NCBI GenBank assembly: GCA_964023205.1
Contig: OZ026836.1
Coordinates: forward strand, 1,681,501 to 1,745,500
Length of the DNA: 64,000 bases
Origin: Lutraria lutraria
Taxonomy: Eukaryota; Mollusca; Bivalvia; Venerida; Mactridae
Direction: 5' to 3'
The notes below the pieces were generated by a model, which made no database searches, was not told the origin of the DNA, and was given only the letters and a program-made list of their open reading frames with translations. Shown piece by piece: positions 14,781 to 27,400 of the stretch (the first letter of the stretch is position 1; each line of letters begins with the position of its first letter). The translations under genes were made by a program, and so were the position numbers.

Positions 14781-15186
14781 CTATAACGGTGCGAATACCA
14801 CGTGACTTTTTGCTAACGTTGGGTGCTCCAACAATGGCGGATTTAAGATTGTTAATCATTGTAGTCGTATATGTACTTTATTTTAAAAAAGCTCTTCGCT
14901 AGAGCCCGGTCAAATATAAAAAAAATCACCCCACATTAGCTACTTACATTGTGTATATGAAAAATGCGCGGTGACACTTTACGATTTAACTAGGAGATAT
15001 TATGCTAAATAATCTACAACCGAGGGTGAGTTTTTGAAATGACCGGGCTCTAGCGAAGAGCTTTTTTAAAATAAAGTACATATACGACTACAAGGATGAA
15101 AAATCTTACCTGAATCGACGGAATCCGCCATTGTTGGAGCACCCAACCTTAGCAAAAAGTCACGTGGTATTCGCACCGCGGCTATA
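14781..15186. mobile_element. Foldback element with about 130-147 bp inverted arms
   Basis: The left arm (14781-14912) and right arm (15040-15186) are near-perfect reverse complements around a 127-bp loop. Both contain GCGAATACCACGTGACTTTT, a CAACAATGGCGGAT block, and GCTCTTCGCTAGAGCCCGGT. On the minus strand the right arm also carries about 14 bp missing from the left, giving ATGGCGGATTCCGTCGATTC (from 15131) followed by AG|GTAAGA, so it resembles a short first coding exon with a splice donor at 15110. The CACGTG E-box sits upstream of that ATG. It may be a foldback transposon or an inverted duplication of a promoter and first exon; no downstream exon was found. Confidence 0.7.
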
Positions 15187-16376
15187 CCAAGTGCGTCGTT
15201 GTTTTTCAATTCTGGTCTCTGACGAGTAAAGACAATTTCATCTGTCTTTCCAAATTTTATTGACTCAATTCATGTTATTTATATTGCAATAGGAGTAATA
15301 TAGTACATGCTATTAACGAAAATAAAATGAATGCATTACTAGTAATCTAGTTTGTCGCTGTTATATGAACTGATGTGTCTTCAACAAAATCATTTTATGA
15401 GTCTACAGGTGACAATTAGATCGAAAAAAAGTTTTTTTCCATGCATGTGATCCCCATTGTTTCATAAAAAAATCCAATTTGCTTTGCTGTCACAAGACTT
15501 TATTGCTTACCGGTCTGATAAATTTCAAATCTGAGTTCCGTGAAATATTTATAAAATAACGAGGGTAAGACTATTCCTTGTACCTCGTGACCCCTTGCTG
15601 CTGACAAATTAAATTCCTGATTTAGTTGAGACTCGATGTTTATATTCCATGGTATCGTATTTTGGTGAATTAATTAGTTATTCACGAATAAAACAAAGGT
15701 AATAGTGTTTTTCTAGACAAAGGGAAATAAGTCGGTTTTCTCCAAGATGCGCTAGACAAACTGGCTGCTCCTCCATGACATTTGAGGGTGACCAATGATT
15801 ACCCTTTTATGACGTTCAAGCAAGCTGTAGTACACACATGTATACATAAATATTTTGTTGATTTGGACAAGAACATTATTCGATCGATTACACGTACCGT
15901 TCGTGTGATATAATTAGTTCTATATTGCCACAATGGTGATTTCACGAGATCATTTTCACCCATTTACAGAACTATAACGGATCCAGGACATTTATTGTAT
16001 AGTTATCTATCTGACGACAATTGATTACAGTGCACACATTTTGGTGCAATTTTGGTACAATTTAATCATGAGTCTCTATGTGCGCAATAAAACGATACGA
16101 TCATGAATTGACAATTATAACGTGGGCTTTAAAGCTGGTTTTAATTGACAAGAATAAGATATAATTCAAACACTTTATTACAGTCCTGCGTCATGGAACA
16201 TCTGATGATCGCTTTTTTTTCAATGAGAAAATACCACAGGAGGAAACGAATTGCTTGAGATATAAATGTCAACTTGATAAAAGATGTTATTGTTTTGCAT
16301 TACTGCATGTAATATGATATAAAACATATCAGAACGTTTCCTAGAAGTACACGGGAATATTAACGTCAGTACAACA
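15187..16376. other. Gene-free stretch
   Basis: No recognisable gene, RNA or clear repeat between the foldback element and the LINE remnant. Confidence 0.5.
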
Positions 16377-16940
16377 TGGATACGTCAGGTGATCAGCCAA
16401 AATGCCAGATTTATCCTGCCCATTGCAAAACACTTGTCTAAGTTAACAAAAACACGGGACTCAAACTTGATGAAAAAAAACACGAAGTTACAACTCACCG
16501 ACATGGAAAAGTCGTCGTACAATTTCATGAAACAGCTCAGATACGAAATGAACGATACACTATTAGATCTCGAGACACGATCGATGAAGGACAACTTTTT
16601 GTATGGCATCCTAGAAACCGCAACAAACCCAAACGACCCACAAGAAAACTGCATAAATCTGATAAAAGAAGTCATCAATACCCGTATGGACCTAGATGGA
16701 ACGAATATGACAATTGATAGGGCCCATCACATGAGATCAGATAAAGCTAAAAAGCCCTGAGCAATTGTTGCAATATTTCTCTACCCTCCCGAGCGTGAAC
16801 AAGTACGACAACAATCGTTCACAGAGGGCATTAAATCACGACTTAAAGACGCGAAGCGAGGGGTAGGTATTCAAAGACCACAGCCTGCCAGAGACGCCCG
16901 GAAAGCATTCCAAGACATCATCAAGGACGTCGAGCCGTGA
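16377..16940 (+). pseudogene. L1-like LINE ORF1 remnant
   Basis: The frame from 16389 encodes a charged protein resembling the C-terminal part of L1 ORF1-type RNA-binding proteins (Transposase_22 family): a basic N-terminal region, then a block with RSMKDNFLYGILE, a following ENC and an IDRAHHMR motif. An in-frame TGA at 16758-16760 breaks it, where related proteins have arginine; this fits a CGA to TGA decay. The same frame then continues with YPPEREQVRQQS, typical of the family, to a stop at 16938-16940. It is followed by endonuclease remnants in the order expected for an L1-like element. Non-functional; assigned from remembered family patterns, not a search. Confidence 0.7.
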
Positions 16941-17055
16941 AAGTCAACTGATACAAACTTTTTTTTGTAAACAACAAACTGTTCAAAGTGTACAGAGATG
17001 GAAGTCACTGACCCCCTTCCTCATACATAGGGAAGTCAAGAAGAAGAATGTGTAA

Positions 17056-18712
17056 AGGATACTGTCATGGAACGTAAATGACTCGAGTAGAATATTATTA
17101 GATACTAGTTTTATAGAACATGTGAATAAATATGACATTGTCTTCTTACAAGTGACTTGGATTTCAAGAACAGTTATTTACATTTAGATATTAAGGGATA
17201 TCAAAGTGTGCATTTATTTGGTAACAAAAAATTGTCAAAAATAGAGACACTAGAAAATGTCGTTTCAGTGGAGGTATTTCTTTATATTTAAGACATTTCC
17301 TTAAAGATAAAAAAATATGTATTCTAGATAAAAATCGATATGGCATTTTATGGGTAAAACTTTGCAAAACCTTGTTTGGTGTATGAGAAGATATTTATTT
17401 TTGTAACACATATATCCTGCCTCAATGTTCTACTGTAATTGACGCAATAGTTTTACGTTTTTGAACAAATTGAGACCGATAGAGAAAAATACAAACCCCC
17501 TGGTACCATCTTGATTTCTGGAGACCTTAACTCAAGGACGACAGAGATTTCCGAGGTACTCGATTTTGACAGCTATCTCGATGCAGACGAGAGCGACCTG
17601 TCAAACATTGTTCACATTGAACCACGTGCGAATGGAGATCACATGATCGATCAGCATGGCAACATGCTAATCGAGCATTGTAGAAGTACGTCACTACTCA
17701 ATGGGAACGGTCGACTGCTCGCGAATACTAGTAATGAGCGCACGTTTCATTCCTTTAATTGGTCGAGCACGTTGGATTATCTATCAAACATAGAGATACT
17801 TTTTCATAAATTTCGCATTTCGAAGTTTTATCTCCGAACGAATTATCGGATCACTCGGGGCTGAATATATGTATAAAAGACAAAAGACAAGGTTGTTCAA
17901 ACTCTAATCTGTCTGATTGGGAACAGCATGTGAGAAATATATACGTTGTGATGATGCAAAATTAAACGACTTCTCAAACATGTTATCACTTAATGCGGAT
18001 CTTTTCACATCACTTAAGCGGGGATGTCTTAAGTAATGAATACTGTGTAGACGAAATAATGGAGCGCTTTGTAGCTTTTATGCAGAACAGAACATGACTT
18101 TATTATCTCTCGTTGCTTTAGCAATTAACACAAGAGAATACAATAGCATAATACAATTATACAAATCATGACATGGTATGATAATTCATTATACAATTAT
18201 ACAAATCATGGCATAGCATGTACAGAAAGTTGTTTATTTTTTTTTTTTTTAATAATGCACTTGATGGGAAGGGGGTAAATGCCCCATTGATTTAACTGGT
18301 ACATTGATTTTATTCTGCAAGACAATTCATTCCCAATTTTAGGAAAAACTACAACAAAAAGAAACGTTTAAAGGGAAAATTGAATGGTTCAATACTGTTG
18401 GCTTCACCGCGCGAAAACTGTGCACGTCTGCTAGAAATAAATGTCTCAGAAAGAAAGAAAAAAGAAAACAGAAAGGCCTTTGTACAAACAAAATCGTATT
18501 ACAATGATGATTGTCAAACGTCGTGAGAAAAATAAATTTAAAAATGCAGAGAAAATTATTCTTACGAAATTAGCAAAAAATAAACAGAAACAGTTTTGGA
18601 ACAGTAGTGCAACGTGTGGGAAACTCAACACGCTAACAGAAAATGTATACTTTTACTACCTTAAAAGATATTTTAAACCCGCTATTGAAGATTTTTCACT
18701 CGAAATAACTTA
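17056..18712 (+). pseudogene. LINE ORF2 remnant (APE endonuclease, no RT)
   Basis: Broken reading frames carry apurinic-type endonuclease signatures in order: WNVND near 17067, FLQVTW near 17140, LISGDLNSRT at about 17505-17534 and LSDHSGLNI at about 17844-17870. A lysine-rich piece at 18441-18712 resembles the region between endonuclease and reverse transcriptase, ending in QKQFWN. Several stops and frameshifts separate the pieces, and an AT-rich block with a duplicated ATACAATTATACAAATCATG segment interrupts near 18150-18215. No reverse transcriptase is visible, so this is a dead, 3'-truncated copy in the same orientation as the ORF1 remnant. Confidence 0.7.
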
Positions 18713-19309
18713 AATAAAAAAATGGAGTTCACTATTGTTAATGCCCCAATTAGCTACATGGTGAAACATGTCGATTTCCAATGAAAGTTGTACTAGCAGT
18801 TTATATTAATTAGTTACTGGCTTTAAAACTCTTGACAACCAACAATCCCATATTGAAGAGTTTTTATAAAATGTCCGCAATGGATGCTGATATGAATATC
18901 ACATATGACAATACGAACTGGGCTTTTAATATTAAAACATTGTAAAACAATATTGGTATTACTGATATGTGGAATAATCAGTTTATATACATGTACACCT
19001 AAATTACTTTTTAAAGACCAGTCGCACGGTAATAGTTCCTGTAAGCGTAACATGACGTTACGTCTAAAATGACGATCTTATACGATGTCTGTTGTTTGTT
19101 AACAACGCTAACAGATTACTATGATTTGTTGCTGTCAACGTACATTTATGCAGCTTGTAGAATTGTACGCATATATACTTTTGAGATGGTCTTTTGTATT
19201 TAGTTCAAATGACGAGTGGCCAGTACAAGTATTACAGAGAATACAGATAATATCGTAATTAAAACTAATTATACTTGATTGTAATCAGCACCACAACAGT
19301 GTTGTCCTG
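18713..19309. other. Gene-free stretch
   Basis: AT-rich sequence with no recognisable gene or repeat. Confidence 0.45.
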
Positions 19310-19577
19310 TAAACAAGAGGTCCTGGGTATGAGCTCAGTGATCTGGCTTCATTTCTGTCTTCTTATGTATGACAGCCTTGCCATATCTAAAGGCCATCCC
19401 ATCTTTAATCTGACCTTTGTCAGATATAAGGTAATATAGATACACTATAACATTCTATCTTTTTATTTGGGACTACTTTGTTAAATTTCATGAAAGGGTA
19501 TTACCAGCCGCAACCGGGAATCAACTCGGATCGCCTGGTCACAAATCCAGCGTTCTAACCACTGGACCGCAGCCATG
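19310..19577 (-). mobile_element. tRNA-derived SINE-like element, minus strand
   Basis: On the minus strand the 5' end (19577 to about 19505) reads like a tRNA: GGTCCAGTGGTTAGAACGC matches a box A region and GAGTTGATTCCCGG a box B. The acceptor stem does not pair, so a functional tRNA gene is unlikely. An unrelated body follows. This looks like a SINE head. Confidence 0.55.
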
Positions 19578-21436
19578 ACATTCAGTAGTACTGACTTTTA
19601 TGTAAAACAAAACAGGACAATATTGTAGAACAGAGTTGACTGCAGTGCAGTATCTAATAACATACACAGTGGAAAATACAGATTGCACTTCGTAACCTTT
19701 CTAGGATACATTACAAAAAATGTATTTATATATAAACAACTGAAGTTCAAAATATACACATTGCAAGACATTTCATGAAGCTGTTCGGTTCACAAGTATT
19801 TTTAACAATGAATTCCAAACATGAGATAATGCCAAGATGTTTGTAAATGTTAGATTTTTGTTCAAATATCAAAGTTTAAATCATGATGACAATGCATGTA
19901 CTAGATAATATCTTATTCATGCATAGTTCATTATACAACAACAACACAGTATTTGGATTCCAAAATATGGTCCCTTAATTACATAACAGAAACTATGCAG
20001 ACTAAATAGTAGTTTGCTATCAAATGCTGTGAAAATTTATATAAGATATTTCAGACATATTTTTCTCCATTAACAAAGTGAAATTTTGTTTGTTTTAGAA
20101 TAAATAATATAAAACACATACATTCAATTAATTTATTTATTTTTCTGAATATTTAAATATCACAGTTTCTTGAAGTTACACAAAGTATTAATTTCATTAA
20201 AAAGAGAATGTAACAGAAAATTGGAATGACATAAATTTTGTGATACCAGTCCTGAAAAAAACCCATAGAAATACAAAAATACTTCAACTATAATGAATAC
20301 TAATAATAAGTACAAAAGGTAGATAGGTTGTGTAAATAATAAATCCACAATTAGAGATATGTCACATACGCAATAATTTTGTCTTAACATTAAAACTGAC
20401 TAAGCAGAATAATTATTTGTCTCCCAAGGAAAATTAAATTCAATTAAATTCACTAATTGACAAAATTTTAAGGTAAAAATCAATTAGTTTCTTCATTTCA
20501 TTTTCTGTAAACCATTTAAAGTACTGGTATACAGAAAAAATGGTGATCCACACACAATAAACTAAATTAATGTTCAGTTCTGTTTCTTATTGGAATTAGA
20601 AAAACATTATATATCAAAGTTTGAGTAGCTGAAAAACCTAGTTACAACTAATCTGCATTTAAATCATTTATATAACTAAATAAGTCACTCACATCATTAT
20701 GATTAATTTTAACTTATTGATTTAATCTATTCAATAGATATATTGTATAAAGAATAGCAAAGCACAGCTAGGCAGAATATGAGTTTATATTTACTAAACA
20801 TGTAACTCAACAATCTTTGTATTCAATAGAAGATTATTCATGTAAATACATGTAGTAACACATTAATTTTTGCTGTATACATAAACACTTATCAACATGA
20901 ATGAAAAAAGGTTGTACAAACCCATCCATGAAATGTTTGCCTATAACAACTACATGTATGTTTATAAGAAATAAGCCAATGTTTAAGTGTGTATTATATC
21001 AAAATGCTCAGAAGTAACGTAAACAAATACTACCAAAATAAAATTAGATTTTACAAATATCACAATAACTTAAAACACATAATGACATGGACTAGAAAGG
21101 AAAACTGTCAACCAGAGAAATTTTCTTTATAAAAACAGTATACATTTGTAATTATAATTATTTTCTGAATATGTTTTCACTAAAGTTTAAAACATGAGCT
21201 TGGAGGCTTGTCAAAGGTATAAATATCTGGTTTGTTAGTTTTGAGCTTTCAAAACAAGTGATAAATAAAAAAAACCTGTAACAAGTGATTTTATATAAAG
21301 CCATGGTCCAGTATATCACAAATACAAAATTAATAAGCACCATTCAATAAAAAATTCTTCAGTAAAACAGACATTGCACATAATCTTATTCAAAAAATAA
21401 AATGGTACTTTGTTGTTTTACACTCAGAACCATAGG
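19578..21436. other. MTNK 3' flank / possible 3' UTR
   Basis: AT-rich sequence immediately downstream of the MTNK stop on its coding strand. The nearest canonical AATAAA motifs I see on the minus strand are at 20132-20141, about 1.3 kb past the stop, so a long 3' UTR or a non-canonical signal is likely. No other gene seen. Confidence 0.4.
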
Positions 21437-24400
21437 TCAAGCCAGCATCAGAGCAATTAGAAGTAACTTGTCAATGCTGTTTATTCTTTTATATCCTTGA
21501 AGAAGTCGTATACCGGCACCAAGACAATCAACTTCAGCATGAGGTAAGCCTTCAACATCAGCATTGTGAGCAGCACCTACCAACCTATAACATAGTCAAG
21601 TCTATCTGTAATACATGTAGTCAAGTCTATCTGTAATACATGTAGTCAAGTCTATCTGTAATACATGTAGTCAAGTCTATCTGTAATACATGTAGTCAAG
21701 TCTATCTGTAATACATGCAGTCAAGTCTATCTGTAATACATGCAGTCAAGTCTATCTGTAATACATGTAGTCAAGTCTATCTGTAATGCATGTAGTCAAG
21801 TCTATCTGTAATGCATGTAGTCAAGTCTATCTGTAATACATGTAGTCAAGTCTATCTGTAATACATGTAGTCAAGTATATCTGTAATACAGTCAAGTCTA
21901 TCTGTAATACATGTAGTCAAGTCTATCTGTAATACATGTAGTCAAGTATATCTGTAATACATGCAGTCAAGTCTATCTGTAATACATGTAGTCAAGTCTA
22001 TCTGTAATACATGTAGTCAAGTCTATCTGTAATACATGTAGTCAAGTCTATCTGTAATACATGTAGTCAAGTCTATCTGTAATACAGTCAAGTCTATCTG
22101 TAATACATGTAGTCAAGTCTATCTGTAATACATGTAGTCAAGTCTATCTGTAATACATGTAGTCAAGTCTACCTGTAATACATGTAGTCAAGTCTATCTG
22201 TAATACAGTCAAGTCTATCTGTAATACATGTAGTCAAGTCTATCTGTAATACATGTAGTCAAGTCTATCTGTAATACATGTAGTCAAGTCTATCTGTAAT
22301 ACAGTCAAGTCTATCTGTAATACATGTAGTCAAGTCTATCTGTAATACAGTCAAGTCTATCTGTAATACATGTAGTCAAGTCTATCTGTGATACATGTAG
22401 TCAAGTCTATCTGTAATACATGTAGTCAAGTCTATCTGTAATACATGTAGTCAAGTCTATCTGTAATACAGTCAAGTCTATCTGTAATACATGTAGTCAA
22501 GTCTATCTGTAATACATGTAGTCAAGTCTATCTGTAATACATGTAGTCAAGTCTATCTGTAATACATGTAGTCAAGTCTATCTGTAATACATGTAGTCAA
22601 GTCTATCTGTAATACATGTAGTCAAGTCTATCTGTAATACATGTAGTCAAGTCTATCTGTAATACATGTAGTCAAGTCTATCTGTAATACATGTAGTCAA
22701 GTCTATTTGTAATACATGTAGTCAAGTCTATCTGTAATACAGTCAAGTACAATCAAACCTGTTGTTAGCGGTCACCTCACAATAAAGTCCACCCTGTGAA
22801 TAAAAGCCATCCTTTCAAAAAACCTCCATTGATTATTTTATAAACAAAATAACCTCTGAATAAAGGTCATTGGTAAAAAAAAGCCAGATTATGTCTTTCC
22901 AAAGGGTGGCCTTTGTTTACAGGTCAACTGTATATCTGATATTATTAATTAATTATCTAATATCAAAGGGAAATAAAAAGATAACAACACTCAATACAGA
23001 AGAGTTTTTGGCAAAACTCTGCGATACGGGATTTGTGCATTCCCATTGGTTCAAACACTTGGTACTATATGGAATTATGAAATATGGGCTTTTATTTGGT
23101 TGTTGGATCTTGCCACATTAGGAGTGAAGGCTTAAGAAAAGAAACTTATGGCAGTCATTGTTTTTTCAATCAACGTTCCAAAATGAGCAGCAATTCTTGA
23201 ATATTGAATATTAGATACTTATTATTAAATACTTATTAATTAGGGAAATTATAATATTATTACAGTGAAATAGTATCTTCAAATCCCAGCACAGTTTTAT
23301 AAGCTGTAACTTTAAACATCAGACAGGCTTCACCCGAAATACATAAAAGAATTTACCTTCTAACCAATTCACAACCAGCGAAACCAGCCAAATCTGACAT
23401 AAGATTCTCAATGTAATTCTCTCGTTCACCAACAAAGGCCGTCATATGTTGTAGATAGGTATTTACTGAAATTTATCAATTATGTTTTTTATTCAATTTT
23501 TACAAATTCAGAAAGTTTTCTAAACTCTGGTATAAGTTTAAAGTTGTATGAACTTTTATTGATACATTGATACAGCAACAGTTACTGTTACCTTAGCCCT
23601 TCTTTTCTGTAATGTTAGAAAGCCAAGTTAGTCTAGATTTATGTTACAGTTTTCATAGTTTTTTATCTAACCATATAAACAATCACATCTCGATAAATGT
23701 CATACGACTATATACAAACCTTACCATATAACAACTTCTTCATGAATGTCATGTGATAATATATATTATAAAACATGAACATAGAATGTCACAAATGCTA
23801 CACTTCAAGACCAACTTGAATGACAGTGTATTTCAAATACTGCTTAATCATATAAACACACTTCCAATAGAAACACAACCATCCTATGTTTTATGATGAA
23901 CTAGAAACGTGTCCAAAGGACTCGAATGCCCCAGCTGAAAGCTGAATCAAAAAGGGGTCATAACTTCTTTGAAAATGTTTGGATTTAACAGAAATCAAAC
24001 TTGGCCTGTATTCTATTATTATACACCTTCATTTATTTCTTGAGTTATCACATGGAAACCATAATTTGAACCGACGAATGGACAGGAGCAACACTTCATG
24101 CCCTTCAGCTATTTCGAATGGCAGCCCTGGGCATGATAGAAGAAATCACAGGAAGAATCAGGAAGATAAAACATTTACCAAAACGTTTACAAGCTTCAAC
24201 CATCATCTGAGCAAAGTGTCTATGACTTTCATTATCTTCTTCTATACTCATATGTCGATAATAACTGAAGAGAAAATTGGCCACCACTACACCAAGATCA
24301 TACCCAGCAGTACCCACCTGAGCAAACTCAGCATCTATCAATCTTAAATTATTTCCTGAAAATATAACAAGACTTATAATAATACATCATATAGATACCA

Positions 24401-27400
24401 TAAAATGACATATTAAAGTTTGTAGAACTTGAAACTTATATTACTGACATATTAATGTTTGTCAATTTGAAACATGATGTATTATAGCATCTTAAGATTA
24501 GAAAGTTTAATCCATATACAGAACATAATGCTGATATCACACCCTAAAAGAGAGAAATCAGAGATTATACAAACAAACAAACAAACAAGTACATATACAT
24601 GTATCTAAATGTTCTGAGCCCAAATATATGGAATAATATAAGTACAGAGCAACCTTTCAAAAGCAACACATATTGGGAGTAGCAAAATTATGTTTTTGTT
24701 GAGATGTTGTTGCTCAAGAGAGGTTGAATTATGTTGTTGTTGAAAAATTGTTGCTCCAGAGGGGTTAAATCAATAGTTAAATTGTGCATTGGGCAGTGGG
24801 AAAAAATCATGCTGTTGTTGAAGGGAGGTTGTCGCTCAAGAAAGGACCATTCTGGAGGGCGTACTGTAGTCACCAACTGAATGCAAAATATTCATGATGT
24901 TATATGGTATAATTTTTGTTGACTGTCATTTGATAGTGATTGTAATCAGTCGATGAAAATTTCGTTGATTAATCAGAGGCAAAATTCAGTGATTAATCAA
25001 TTAAAACTGATTAAATAAGAGATGATCTAGAATGTTAAGACTGCATAACCTTTACAGCCCTTACACCAAATGAATAGCACAAAATCAATAAAAATTGAAA
25101 AATTTAATGCCTTAACTTTATTAGATGTTTGAGTAAAATAACATAAAAATAGAATTCTACTATTGAAAACACGCTGAACCAGAATTATGCTGCATTTACA
25201 AATACAGTTTGAACATCATAACAGCAGTCACTATAGCTTATCAACTCAATCATTTAGGTATTTAAAGTGCTTTCAGCAAAGTGTAAGGTCTGCAGTACTA
25301 TATTCAAGAACGACAAGTCTGTACAAAATCAAAATTTCGTTGATTAAATGGGAGCATCATCATCGTCACGTCAATAACCATTCGTCATTGATTCGTTGAT
25401 TAAATGATTAATCTGAACATCACTATCATTTGAGGACACAATTTAGTCTTGTTCTAAAACTATTTTACTAGTAATTGTGAAAACATGTAGCTCTGCTGGT
25501 CAAAACATTCCTTATCTCTCAGACTTTGCTTCAAGGCGCCAGACCGACAGACTTATCCGAAAGATTGTGTATTGGTCCAATAAAGCATCTGATCTCATCG
25601 GACCAGCTGCCTGGCGACTTATTTGCCTGATGTATATGCATTTATACATGTCCGACAGATTTCCTTTTGGTCCGACAGAATTTTCAAGCTTGTCAGACTA
25701 AATGTCCGGCAGATTTATTTGCCTTTCACGAAGTCTGACCTCTAGATTAAGTGTTTTCAAATAACTCGTAATATTAGCATTCAATTTACCTAGCACCATA
25801 ATTGAGCCAGTATGCAGATCCCCATGTAGTAGACATTCCTTCTTGTTGGAGAACAATTCAAGCATATGTTTTGCTGCGTTGAGAACATTCTTATCTCCAT
25901 ATATGGAATCCAGTCTCTGAGTAATTTCAGGTGAAGATTTATTGGTTGTTTCATTCTGTGTAAATGGGTGCTTGAACACAAAGTCCCGAGTTAAAGCTGA
26001 CATCATGGAATTACTGTAAGAAAGTTTTACAAGATCACTTTTTGTGACTAATATTCACACTTTTATTGTCTTAATATTAGTTAGGTACTACAAAGAGAAT
26101 TAATACAAATGCTGTGTGTATTGTATGAACTAAATACTTCCTTATGCTTGTTAATTTATTATGGACCTAAACCATTACGATGCAATCAAATGTTTTCATG
26201 GCATTTATTGTTCCAAAGAACATTTCAAGTAACAACATGAACATCTATAAAAGTAGTAGAATCTTGATGAGATCAGTTACTTGCATAATTAGAAAGGAAA
26301 CAATTTTTATGGGCAAAAAAAATCATCAATAATCAGAGTACTGAAAGTACTCCTGGAAAAATTAAACTAACATAGACTTGCACTGCAACATGAAAAAGGA
26401 AATACTACATTCGTAGTTTAACAATTGCATGGTGGATGTAGAAAATCATAGTACTGTACTTAGGCCTGCATCAAAATTCATCTGCGCCGAGCGAGTGACG
26501 GCAATGGATCGATCAGTTCCAAAAATGATAAAAATTTCTGACACTTTAAGGGACCCAAACTTACTGTAAATCTGTATCAAGAGTTTTAATCTGATCTTCA
26601 CCGATAGTACCCACGTGTGTATCACGATGAACATTAGCAAGATGGAAACCTAATTTGTCTGCCAGAGATATATCAAACACACCAGCCATAAGTTCACTCC
26701 TCAGTATCTTGTAACCCTTCAAGTCTTCCATATACACTAAAATATATAAATATACATGAAATCTAGCAGTGATTTTAATTTATTGATATGTTGTCTAACG
26801 GCCTCAATCAACGGCTATGCATGGTCATTTCAGAGCCACCCCAGAAAGAGGGGATATTAGATACAGCAGGACCAGAAATTTATATCCCTTCTCTTTTCGT
26901 GTAGCTTTGCCTGGTTTTTATCATACCCAGTGTATTCAGCATCAATACACACCTCACTATTTTTCCTGCGATTTTCTTAACGCAGTACTTGACTTGGAAG
27001 TTGGGATGGGGGTACTGAAAAATCGTCCACAGTCCTTGAGAAAATCAAAAGGCAGAGCCGAGGATCAAACCCGCGACCTTTCTTTTAGTAGTCCAACGTG
27101 TTATCACTGTCTACCATTAGTGATTTAAGAGCCTAAACTGACGCATAAATGTAAATACATATAGTTTTATAAAAATTTCACAAATGACTCATGATCAGGA
27201 AAACAAATTGTAACAAAATAAATAATAAAAAATATTTTCTTGAAATTGATCACAACAGATTATTTATAGATAAATTGTCAAACAAGTGAAAAGTGTTTAA
27301 AATTTATAATCATCCCTAGTGCATGTGGATCTACTGACATAGTATTAAAACAAATCTTACTAGCATTATTAGGTTTATCAAAGAAATAAACTTCAGGAAC

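Noticed and set aside
19505..19577. Functional tRNA gene on the minus strand
   Set aside because: Box B and box A-like sequences are present, but the cloverleaf acceptor stem does not close; treated as a SINE head.
21593..22749. CRISPR-like array
   Set aside because: Units are contiguous with no unique spacers, no cas genes, and the setting is a eukaryotic intron.
26817..27128. 103-codon frame on the plus strand
   Set aside because: It is the antisense of a SINE copy in MTNK intron 3.
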